DNA from: Planctomycetota bacterium
Lineage (GTDB): Bacteria; Planctomycetota; Phycisphaerae; WQYP01
Direction of reading: 5' to 3'
Assembly: GCA_021808105.1 (NCBI GenBank)
Contig: JAKBCC010000001.1
Coordinates: 1-32,752 of the forward strand
DNA length: 32,752 nucleotides
Part shown: piece after piece, positions 15,450 to 22,797 of the stretch
Layout: every line of letters begins with the position of its first letter
Numbering within the stretch: position 1 is the first letter of the stretch
The notes under the pieces: generated by a model
The model's input: only the letters and a program-made list of their open reading frames with translations
What the model was told of the DNA's origin: nothing
Databases searched by the model: none
Translations under genes and position numbers: made by a program

Positions 15450-17228
15450 TCAGTAGTGTACCCTTATCTTAAAAAGGCCGCCGCTTCCACTCTCTTCGAA
15501 ACAGTCTGACTTTCGCATGAGCAATTGGATGGTGGCGCGCCCCTTGGTGAACTGGTTTACAAGGCCGCACGACGCGATCAGCACCAAGGCCCGCGCGTGT
15601 ATCGCTGCATCTTTTGACCCAAACCGTTTAATTCCGTAGTTCACCACAATCCCACAGTATGGCAAGCCCATCGCCGACATGCACTTTGCGACGGCCCCGA
15701 CATTTTTAGCGGCGTAGGCGCGAAAGACCATCCTGGCCCGTTGCATGCTGTTCGTCCTGAGGCTGTTGTAAAGTTCGGTGCTGTCGATAAAGACCAATCC
15801 CGCCACGCCGCCCCGGTGGCGGTAGAATTTTACCATCGGCTCGTTGGTTCCAGGCTTCTTCTGATAGTCGAACCCGGCGAGGCCTCCTCCCGCGAGCGGC
15901 ATCGCCGTGAGCATTTTGGTGATCGGTTTTCCGCCCCTCACCATGATTCGCCATTCCGGTTGCACGAACTGCCGAGGGTACATTGCGGTTGCCTCCGCGT
16001 GCCATCTAGGAAATGTCGCGGCCGCTTGCGTGCCTGATATGGTTACGTAGGTATTAGCACCCTCGTAGGTGCAGCCGGATTCAAGCTCTGATAGCGCGAC
16101 ATCCGCACTAAGACTGCGGAAACCCGGCAGCGACGCCGCAACGGGATTTGGATCGGCCGCCGCCGTGACCGCCACCTTGGCTGCCACAGCCTTTAGCTGA
16201 TTTAATAAATCCGTCGCCACCGATGGTGCCGCCACTTTCGCCGGTGGTAGCTTTGCGGCGGGGTCAGCCTTGGGCGGGATTGGCGTGGGTCTCGCCTTCG
16301 CGACAGTCCCTTTTGCCGCTACCGGTTTCGTGGCTGCTGTCCCGGCCTGCGCCGCTGTGACCTTGGCTGCCGCGACGGTTCCTGTCGCGGTCGGCTTGGC
16401 CACGTTGGCCTGGGTCATAGCTGGTCTGGCCTGCGGCAGGGCTGTCTTCGGCTTCATCATCACGTAGTTTATCATCGAGGCCAAAACCAGCACGGCGGCC
16501 ACCGCCGAGGCACTGATCGCCAGCAATTTTCCCTTCCCCATCACAGTTTTAAGTGGCGGCCCTGGCGAGGTCTCCGGGGAGACGGATGGCTGGCTGTCGG
16601 CCGGGTCTGGCGCGGTCCCAGCCACTGCACCCTGCGGCTTGGGCACCGTCGTCGGCCGCGTGGCCTTTAATTTCTCATAGTGCCCCGGCACATCAAACGC
16701 TGCTCCGCATTGTGGGCAGTAATCCTCCTTGCCCGCTTCATCCAGTGCGGATTCAAGATCGCCCTGGCATTGCGGGCAGCGGTAGATTACGCGGCGGCCA
16801 CCCCATCGGGTTTTCTTTTTCCGGTAGGATGTCGTTCCCAAGCCTGCCTGCTTGGCGCACGCGATGCAGACCAAATCGTCATCAAAATTGCAGAGGATTC
16901 TCTTGGGTACATCGGCTTTGCATAGAACACAAACGGCTGATTCACTTGCGGCCCCCGGCTCTGGAGTTGCCGAAGCTTTCACTGCCGCCTCAGCCTCCAC
17001 CGCGTTTCGTTTTGCTCTTGCGCATTGCGCGCAGTAATAGTTCCCTGCGGCGTCTTTCGTGCGTTCGGTATGGGAAACATCAATCTGACAGACGCAGCAG
17101 CGTTTGACCACGCCACCTGGAACGTACGTCACACCGCCGCAGCGCTCGCATTTGCCATGCATTCCCGCCGCTGAATCCGGCACGGTAGCCAGCGTTCCGC
17201 ATTTATGGCATACCACGATGATCGACAT
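15450..17228 (-). CDS. Multi-zinc-ribbon single-span membrane protein, unknown function
   Basis: I do not recognise this 592-residue protein as a named family. The first 210 residues hold four CxxC...CxxC units: Cys7/10/27/30; then RCCVCQ with CAQC; VCVLC with CIAC; and RCPQC with CPQC. A Pro/Ser-rich linker leads to one transmembrane helix (about 234-258). After it comes a 100-residue Ala/Pro/Lys linker of low complexity and a C-terminal extracytoplasmic domain of about 220 residues (from GFRSLSADVALSELESG). The frame extends to an ATG at 17270, but the ATG at 17228 starts directly at the first ribbon and is preferred. It heads the operon with the ExbB/ExbD-like genes, 87 nt upstream of them, and diverges from the GTPase operon. 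Confidence 0.75.
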   Translation of the reverse strand: MSIIVVCHKCGTLATVPDSAAGMHGKCERCGGVTYVPGGVVKRCCVCQIDVSHTERTKDAAGNYYCAQCARAKRNAVEAEAAVKASATPEPGAASESAVCVLCKADVPKRILCNFDDDLVCIACAKQAGLGTTSYRKKKTRWGGRRVIYRCPQCQGDLESALDEAGKEDYCPQCGAAFDVPGHYEKLKATRPTTVPKPQGAVAGTAPDPADSQPSVSPETSPGPPLKTVMGKGKLLAISASAVAAVLVLASMINYVMMKPKTALPQARPAMTQANVAKPTATGTVAAAKVTAAQAGTAATKPVAAKGTVAKARPTPIPPKADPAAKLPPAKVAAPSVATDLLNQLKAVAAKVAVTAAADPNPVAASLPGFRSLSADVALSELESGCTYEGANTYVTISGTQAAATFPRWHAEATAMYPRQFVQPEWRIMVRGGKPITKMLTAMPLAGGGLAGFDYQKKPGTNEPMVKFYRHRGGVAGLVFIDSTELYNSLRTNSMQRARMVFRAYAAKNVGAVAKCMSAMGLPYCGIVVNYGIKRFGSKDAAIHARALVLIASCGLVNQFTKGRATIQLLMRKSDCFEESGSGGLFKIRVHY

Positions 17229-17706
17229 ACCGCTTCGCCCCGTTCCCTTTTTTTGGTTGTCTTGATACATTTATGAGTATGCGCCGTTTTCCTGTTTTGT
17301 CAAATCGGCAGGCTGCCGGAGGCGGGCGGCACGTGGTAATTTTTCCGGGCGGGGCCGGAATAACAGTAAATTGGCGGCAACTCACTCGGTTTGGCCCTGG
17401 CGAAGCGGGGTATTTTTGGGATGCGTTCCACCACCGGCAAAGCCGGCTGCTTTGCGAGGTTTCCCGGCACGGCCGTGCGGCCCGGAAATATTGCTACGCC
17501 CCGCGCTTTTTCAATTCCAGTAATTACTTGATTTAGCGTGTGATGGGATTTAGTATTTGTGGACCGTGGGGGAGTCCCTGCGGGGATTTCAGGTTTCCGA
17601 CTAAGGTTCATGTGTCGGCCACCGTCAAGATTCATGGTTTGGGATGGTAGTGAGCCAGCCGCTGGTTCGTCGGTAGGCAGGCTGGCACGGCAATGGAGAT
17701 TCGCTG
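17229..17706. other. Divergent promoter region of the GTPase/ExbB cluster
   Basis: No gene is supported. It contains dispersed element copy B (17341-17498) and an inverted repeat GCCAGCC (17654-17660) / GGCTGGC (17680-17686) just upstream of the GTPase ribosome site (GGAG at 17695-17698). Promoters for both operons must lie here or within the element, but no hexamer pair stands out. Confidence 0.5.
17341..17498 (+). repeat. Dispersed intergenic element, copy B
   Basis: This is the best-preserved copy of the element also at 171-335 and 29020-29095. It contains nested inverted repeats: GCAAAGC with GCTTTGC around a 5-nt loop (17438-17456), and CACGGCCGTG (17469-17478) flanked by TTTCC and GGAAA. 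Read on the minus strand it is open, with landmarks AIFPG, LPVVE and SGPARK. Confidence 0.75.
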
Positions 17707-18993
17707 ATGACCATGACAAATTCGCGCAGTGGCACCGGAGCGGTTGCCGCGGCACCGGCCGTGCGGTTGCTTTCCAAGATCACCTGTCCCCATTGCTGGA
17801 ATATTTGCTCTCCGGAGGACATCCTGTGGATCAGTTCTCATCCGGACCTCATGGGCGATCCGGTGTTAGGTACTGAGCATCCCGCCAGATTTTTGCCCAG
17901 CCGCTTCACCGTGGGCGGGCAGGCCTTGGACGCCTCTGGGACGATTTCTCATAGAATGGCTTGCCCGCGCTGTCACTTGGCCATACCGCGCGAGGTCATT
18001 GAAAACACGCCGCTGTTCATTTCGGTCATTGGCGGCCCGGGCAGCGGGAAATCCAATTTTCTAGCCGCCATGGTATGGGAGTTGCGGCAACGATTGCCGG
18101 GAAACTTTTCCCTTGCCTGGTCGGATATCGATGCTGCCGCAAATCATCTGATTAATGGATATGAGGAACAGCTTTTTCTGGCCACGGACCCCGATGCGCT
18201 AACGTACATTGCTAAAACAGAGGAGCAGGGAGACATTTACGATGTGGCAAACATCGGCGGTCAAAGTACCGCCTATACCCGTCCGTTTCTGTTTTCCCTC
18301 AAGCCGACACCGGAGCACCAGCGCTTCAAACATTCCGGCGAGATTTCTCGTGTGGTATGTGTTTACGATAATGCGGGCGAAAGCTATTTGCCCGGTGCCG
18401 ATACCCCGGGCCGCCCCGTTACGCAGCATCTGGGCAAAGCCCAGATGATTTTGTTTCTTTTTGATCCCACGCAGGACCCACGGATGCGGGCCAAATGCGG
18501 CGCATTCAGCAACGATCCGCAAATTCAGACCGGGCGGAAAACCTTGCGGCAGGAATCTCTGCTCAATGAAGCGGCCGGCCGGATGCGGCGCTACGGCGGA
18601 CTGGGGCCGCAGGCACGAACTGACCGTCCTCTAGTCATTTGCGTAAGCAAGTCCGATATCTGGGCACCGCTGGTTGATGAGGACATTATGGAAGAACCTT
18701 ATCTAGCCGCGAGCGGCTCCGCCAGGATGCAGGTGGATATTGCCCGCGTCAAACGGGTATCGGGCAAAGTGCGGCAACTCCTGCTTTCAAGTACCCCGGA
18801 AATTGTCTCCATGGCGGAGGCCGTTTCCGCAACGGTTATTTATATTCCTGTCAGTGCCCTGGGCCACGCACCGGAGCCGCACCCCAATGACGCCAACCTG
18901 TTGGCCATTCGCCCGCGGGATATTCGACCGCACTGGGTTACGGTGCCCATGCTGTACGCCCTGGCCCAATGGACTTCCAGCAAGTTGGTTTAG
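17707..18993 (+). CDS. Zinc-ribbon P-loop GTPase (double-GTPase-like family)
   Basis: This 428-residue cytosolic protein joins a split zinc ribbon (Cys27/Cys30 and Cys86/Cys89) to a P-loop NTPase domain. The Walker A motif is GGPGSGKS (residues 109-116). A G3-like motif DNAGE is at 221-225, and SKSD (314-317) sits where GTPases have NKxD, specifying guanine. It resembles the GTPases predicted, from comparative genomics, to work with GAP1 proteins (DO-GTPase2-like, from memory), and a GAP1-like gene does follow. GGAG lies 8 nt before the ATG. It is likely the switch of the cluster. GTP rather than ATP use is inferred from SKSD only. No transmembrane helix is seen. Confidence 0.82.
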   Translation: MTMTNSRSGTGAVAAAPAVRLLSKITCPHCWNICSPEDILWISSHPDLMGDPVLGTEHPARFLPSRFTVGGQALDASGTISHRMACPRCHLAIPREVIENTPLFISVIGGPGSGKSNFLAAMVWELRQRLPGNFSLAWSDIDAAANHLINGYEEQLFLATDPDALTYIAKTEEQGDIYDVANIGGQSTAYTRPFLFSLKPTPEHQRFKHSGEISRVVCVYDNAGESYLPGADTPGRPVTQHLGKAQMILFLFDPTQDPRMRAKCGAFSNDPQIQTGRKTLRQESLLNEAAGRMRRYGGLGPQARTDRPLVICVSKSDIWAPLVDEDIMEEPYLAASGSARMQVDIARVKRVSGKVRQLLLSSTPEIVSMAEAVSATVIYIPVSALGHAPEPHPNDANLLAIRPRDIRPHWVTVPMLYALAQWTSSKLV

Positions 18994-19055
18994 ATGGTGC
19001 AGCGCAGGCTTCCGGCGGGTACGGCGGTGGCAGCGAAACAGTGGAACGGAAAAAC

Positions 19056-21512
19056 ATGGGACTGGAACTCATTTACACCTCAGCCAAAAAAGGCCTTAAA
19101 CCCGGCAGCCTGGGCTTCTGCACGGTGGCCATGTCGCGGCAAATGTCCCCCACGCTGGCTGCGACGTTGGAATCTCTAAGCGGTTACCGACATTTATATA
19201 CCGCGGGCACCGGCGACTATGCGGAAAATCCGGTAAATTTTTGCCATTACCTGGTCCCTGATCGCGGGCGCGTGGCACGCGTACTGGCGCGCATCGGGGC
19301 GGCCCCGGCGGACTACACGGGCCGAACGAACAAGTTGGCTCATTTTATAGCCCTGGATTCTGCAGAGCTGCCTTTGGCCGGACCGGCATGGTTGCTGGGG
19401 CGTCCCGGTCTCATGCAGGAAGTGTGGCAGGGCGAGCCACGCTGGATTGAAAGCCCAATCACTATTCCCAACGGCGATTCTCCGGCCGGGCAATGTGCGG
19501 CGTGGCAGCGCGTGACCGGGGATGCGGGCTGGGCGGGTGGACTGCTGCGGCGATTTTGTGAATCACCGGATGCACCGGTACACCTTATCTGTAATCAGGG
19601 GACGCCCGCACTGGAATTATTTGCCGAGGCGATGGCGCTGCTGCCGGCTGAGGTGCGCTGGCAGATTGCATTCAGCACTTACTTTACGGGTATGCCCGCT
19701 GCCGGGGTGAAGTGCCATTGGCGGGGAATCATCGCGGGCACAGCGGCGGGAGCGGTTGATCCGAAATCAGTGGTAGATCTGACGCATCCGCTGGGGCAGG
19801 CTCCAGACGATGTATATTCCGCTGCGGCCCGCGAAGGCAGAATAGTTAATCTTTCGGCTATGCGTTCCCCGGTGATCGCCGGGGAAACGCCGATCACTCT
19901 GGCCACTGGGCCGGAATTGTCGCCATGGAAGGCAGTTGGTGCAAAGCCAGTGGACGTAGGCGTTTTGGAACTTGCGCCACAGGATGCGCGACCAAGGGCC
20001 ACACGATTTTTTCATCCGCATAACGTAGATCAGGCTGATGCTCAGCGGAACCTCCGGCGGGGCAAACGCTGGATTTTCCCGGTCGTGCTGGCGGTGGCAG
20101 CGTTTGTTGTTGTTGCGGCTCTGGGGGCATGGTTTTTACTTTCTCGTTTGGGGTCTGCGGGGCAATTGGATCGGGCAATACTGGTGACCGCCGTCCCGGG
20201 CCGCCCCAGCCCCACGAATCCCACAGTCCCTGCTAAGCCGCTGGCACAAGGGCCTAAAACTGTTGCACCTGGTAATGCGAAAGTCACTGTGGGGGCAAAG
20301 GGAAAGGCCATGGCCGCGCCTGCCACGGAGAAGGTAAATACGATGAAAAAAAACGTCCCCACCAAATCGATCACCCCTGCGGAGAAGGCGGTAAAGGCCC
20401 GGGTCATCGCGCAGGCTAAATTTCTAGCGAAGTCGCGCAAGCCGCTTAAAGTGCTCAATGAACCGATTTTCGAGAGCACCGGCTCGGGCCTGGGGTCCGT
20501 AGGCCCGTCGACAACGTCGAAGGGTGCCCGTATCGAGGGCATCAAAAATTTCCTCGTTCGGTTTCCTCCGAAGTCAAGCCGGGGGGGCTGGTCGCTGAAC
20601 GTAGGAAAAGAAAATATGCTGGTGAAGCCGATGAAAACGCCGTGCGTGCTTCCCGTGGTCAGACCCTCGAACCTTGATTACAGCATGTGGTGGGTGCCGG
20701 ATTCAAACTCGGGTGCCGGGGATCTGGTGATTGGTTCGAGCCGCCACCGCTTGCGGTGTACCATGGTTATCCCGGAGCACAGAAATTCACTGACGGTTCG
20801 GGCGGTTGACCTGGACAGGAATGAGCGGTATTTCCCCCGCGAAATGGTGGTGGACGTTCAATTGGCCAACGGACGGAAGGAGCGTCTGCAATTCCTTCCC
20901 ACTGCCGAAATTTCCCTTAAGCATTTGAATCGCCCGAAAGTAATTCTCCTGAATCCAAAAACGCCCGCGGCCGCCAAGATCACGCCCTCGCTTAAATCAG
21001 CAACACAGCTTTGTTTAACAAAGGAATCGCTCCATCCCAAAAATCTGGCGGCAAACGACCATCCAGCGAACGACAAGAAATCTTTCACAATCAACTTGGC
21101 GCCCAGCCCTTTTAAGGGCGCTAAGCGGCGGGTGCTGAAATTTAATGTAGCCCACGGAAGAATCCATAACAATTTTAGCGAAATCCGCAGGGCGCTACAC
21201 ATACGCTTGGGCCATTGGAAGGAAAAAGTCAAGGAGGAGACCGATGCTTTAAACAAGGATATCACGTGGGAAAATAAGTGGATGCAGTCCCACCCCTCAA
21301 AGAAACGAAAAAAGGGCGCTCATTTGAATCCCTTCAAAAAATCCGTGCGCCATGATAGGCGACACCTTTCCTGGCTTAGCGCTCGCCAAGCTCATGTTGT
21401 TGGAGAACTGGGAAAGCTGAACTCGCTGAAAAGTATTACGTTCCACATTGACCTTTACCCTGGTGGTCCGGTGTTGGAGCGCTTTAAGTTCAAGAAAGGG
21501 GTGGTCAAATGA
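19056..21512 (+). CDS. GAP1-N2-like GTPase-associated protein with transmembrane helix and extracytoplasmic module
   Basis: The 818-residue product begins LIYTSAKKGLKPGSLGFCTV, a pattern I associate with GAP1-N2 (GTPase-associated protein 1, N-terminal type 2). SGYRHLY and YTGRTNKLAHFIALD, further typical blocks, follow. The N-terminal part (to about residue 325) should be cytosolic. One helix (about 339-362, FPVVLAVAAFVVVAALGAWF) crosses the membrane, then comes a Lys/Pro/Ala-rich linker and an outside domain ending LYPGGPVLERFKFKK. That end domain is shared with the next protein. The start at 19056 is preferred because it begins at the family N-terminus; an in-frame ATG at 18969 overlaps the GTPase gene. 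The gene ends in an ATGA overlap with its neighbour. It probably binds the GTPase and relays its state across the membrane (inference). Confidence 0.8.
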   Translation: MGLELIYTSAKKGLKPGSLGFCTVAMSRQMSPTLAATLESLSGYRHLYTAGTGDYAENPVNFCHYLVPDRGRVARVLARIGAAPADYTGRTNKLAHFIALDSAELPLAGPAWLLGRPGLMQEVWQGEPRWIESPITIPNGDSPAGQCAAWQRVTGDAGWAGGLLRRFCESPDAPVHLICNQGTPALELFAEAMALLPAEVRWQIAFSTYFTGMPAAGVKCHWRGIIAGTAAGAVDPKSVVDLTHPLGQAPDDVYSAAAREGRIVNLSAMRSPVIAGETPITLATGPELSPWKAVGAKPVDVGVLELAPQDARPRATRFFHPHNVDQADAQRNLRRGKRWIFPVVLAVAAFVVVAALGAWFLLSRLGSAGQLDRAILVTAVPGRPSPTNPTVPAKPLAQGPKTVAPGNAKVTVGAKGKAMAAPATEKVNTMKKNVPTKSITPAEKAVKARVIAQAKFLAKSRKPLKVLNEPIFESTGSGLGSVGPSTTSKGARIEGIKNFLVRFPPKSSRGGWSLNVGKENMLVKPMKTPCVLPVVRPSNLDYSMWWVPDSNSGAGDLVIGSSRHRLRCTMVIPEHRNSLTVRAVDLDRNERYFPREMVVDVQLANGRKERLQFLPTAEISLKHLNRPKVILLNPKTPAAAKITPSLKSATQLCLTKESLHPKNLAANDHPANDKKSFTINLAPSPFKGAKRRVLKFNVAHGRIHNNFSEIRRALHIRLGHWKEKVKEETDALNKDITWENKWMQSHPSKKRKKGAHLNPFKKSVRHDRRHLSWLSARQAHVVGELGKLNSLKSITFHIDLYPGGPVLERFKFKKGVVK

Positions 21513-22744
21513 ATAGCCCCCCCGGACTCCTGATCAGGTATGGAAGCTGGGCGTACCTGTTCTTGGCCGTGGCGGCCTTTACCTGGGCCGCCATTGCTTT
21601 GGCCCAATCAGCCGAGGCATCCGCGCTGGCCGCGCTGCCCATGCAGGTGCCGCTGGTCGGTTCATTGACTGTGGTAAATAAACCCATCTTCGCCCCTCCC
21701 AGGGCAGGGGAAATTTTGCTCTCCGCTGATCCGCATCCTGCCGGCAGAAGTGTGATGGTTTCCGCAGTCACGCGATTTCGAGTGGTATTTCCGCCGGCTT
21801 CCCCTGCGGGGAAGTTGACGCTTTCTGGAACGGGGGCAGTGTTACAACGCGGATGGAAACCCCAGCGATGGTATCAAGCCAGTGCGCTGGGAATCCGAAT
21901 TGTTAAACTGGCCGTCCAGTGGCGGCAATCAATACAAGGCATCGGCGCGGCTTCTGCGCCGACGTCCGCGCGCGCCGCTGTTATACGTGTTGACGGCGTC
22001 AGCGGCACCTTGAAAATCTCCGCCGGTTCAGCGCTTGCGGCCGGGGGCGAGGGAATTGGACGGGGCCGGGACCGGTTGGAGCAGATAGTGGTGGAAGTGC
22101 GTGTTAAAAATGGCAACACGGAAAAGATCCAATTCCTCCCCCTGACGCCGCGACATCGGAAGGTATTGCTGGGACCGTCAACGCCCTCTGCAATTCGTAT
22201 TCACGTGCCTGCCGCAATCGTGGCCGCTGGAACCCCGCCTCAATTATCATTGGCGGTAGCGGCGGTAAGCATACCGAGCGGTGAAAAATTGCATCCCGCC
22301 CAGCGGAGTATTTCCGCGAATAGTCGCAGCCGTGTCGTGTGGGTCAACCTGGTCAGCGGGGCGGCAGCACCGTCGGGCAAACCGGTCGCCGGGAGGATGC
22401 TTCAGTTGCGATTCCGCCTTGCGGGCGGCAGCATCAGGACTAATTACGCCCGGGAAATGCTGCTGGCTGGCGTCTCTATAGCTCGACTGAAATCCGTCCT
22501 GCGGCTCATAACACTACAGCAGAAAAATGGGATTGATGTTGAGGGATTGGGGAATAAGTATCGCACCGTTAAACGACTGTTAGCGGAAGTGGTGGCGCGA
22601 TACAGGCGGTTGCGTGCGCTGGGGAAACTTACGCTCTGCGTTGAACTTTACCCCGGCGGCCCGGTCTTGGAAACCATTACTTTTAAAAAGCCGACAGCCG
22701 CAACGCGACCGGTGGTGCCCAAGCCCATCGGGGCAGCCCCGTGA
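21509..22744 (+). CDS. Membrane-anchored protein sharing the extracytoplasmic module of the GAP1-like protein
   Basis: I know no name for this 411-residue protein. An N-terminal hydrophobic helix (about 9-30, WAYLFLAVAAFTWAAIALA) is a signal anchor or signal peptide, and the rest should lie outside the inner membrane. Its second half aligns with the C-terminus of the preceding protein: V-V-V-NG---KIQFLP against VVDVQLANGRKERLQFLP, a GRMLQLRFRLAGGSIRTNY block against RRVLKFNVAHGRIHNNF, and LYPGGPVLETITFKK against LYPGGPVLERFKFKK. Translation is coupled by ATGA at 21509-21512, with AAAGGGG as ribosome site. The two proteins may therefore form a periplasmic heteromer, or this one may be a version lacking the cytosolic GAP1 part. 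Confidence 0.75.
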   Translation: MNSPPGLLIRYGSWAYLFLAVAAFTWAAIALAQSAEASALAALPMQVPLVGSLTVVNKPIFAPPRAGEILLSADPHPAGRSVMVSAVTRFRVVFPPASPAGKLTLSGTGAVLQRGWKPQRWYQASALGIRIVKLAVQWRQSIQGIGAASAPTSARAAVIRVDGVSGTLKISAGSALAAGGEGIGRGRDRLEQIVVEVRVKNGNTEKIQFLPLTPRHRKVLLGPSTPSAIRIHVPAAIVAAGTPPQLSLAVAAVSIPSGEKLHPAQRSISANSRSRVVWVNLVSGAAAPSGKPVAGRMLQLRFRLAGGSIRTNYAREMLLAGVSIARLKSVLRLITLQQKNGIDVEGLGNKYRTVKRLLAEVVARYRRLRALGKLTLCVELYPGGPVLETITFKKPTAATRPVVPKPIGAAP

Positions 22745-22797
22745 ATTGGAAACCGGGTTCCACGGATTGGCAGTTTTAGGACTCAAAGGGATCTTTT

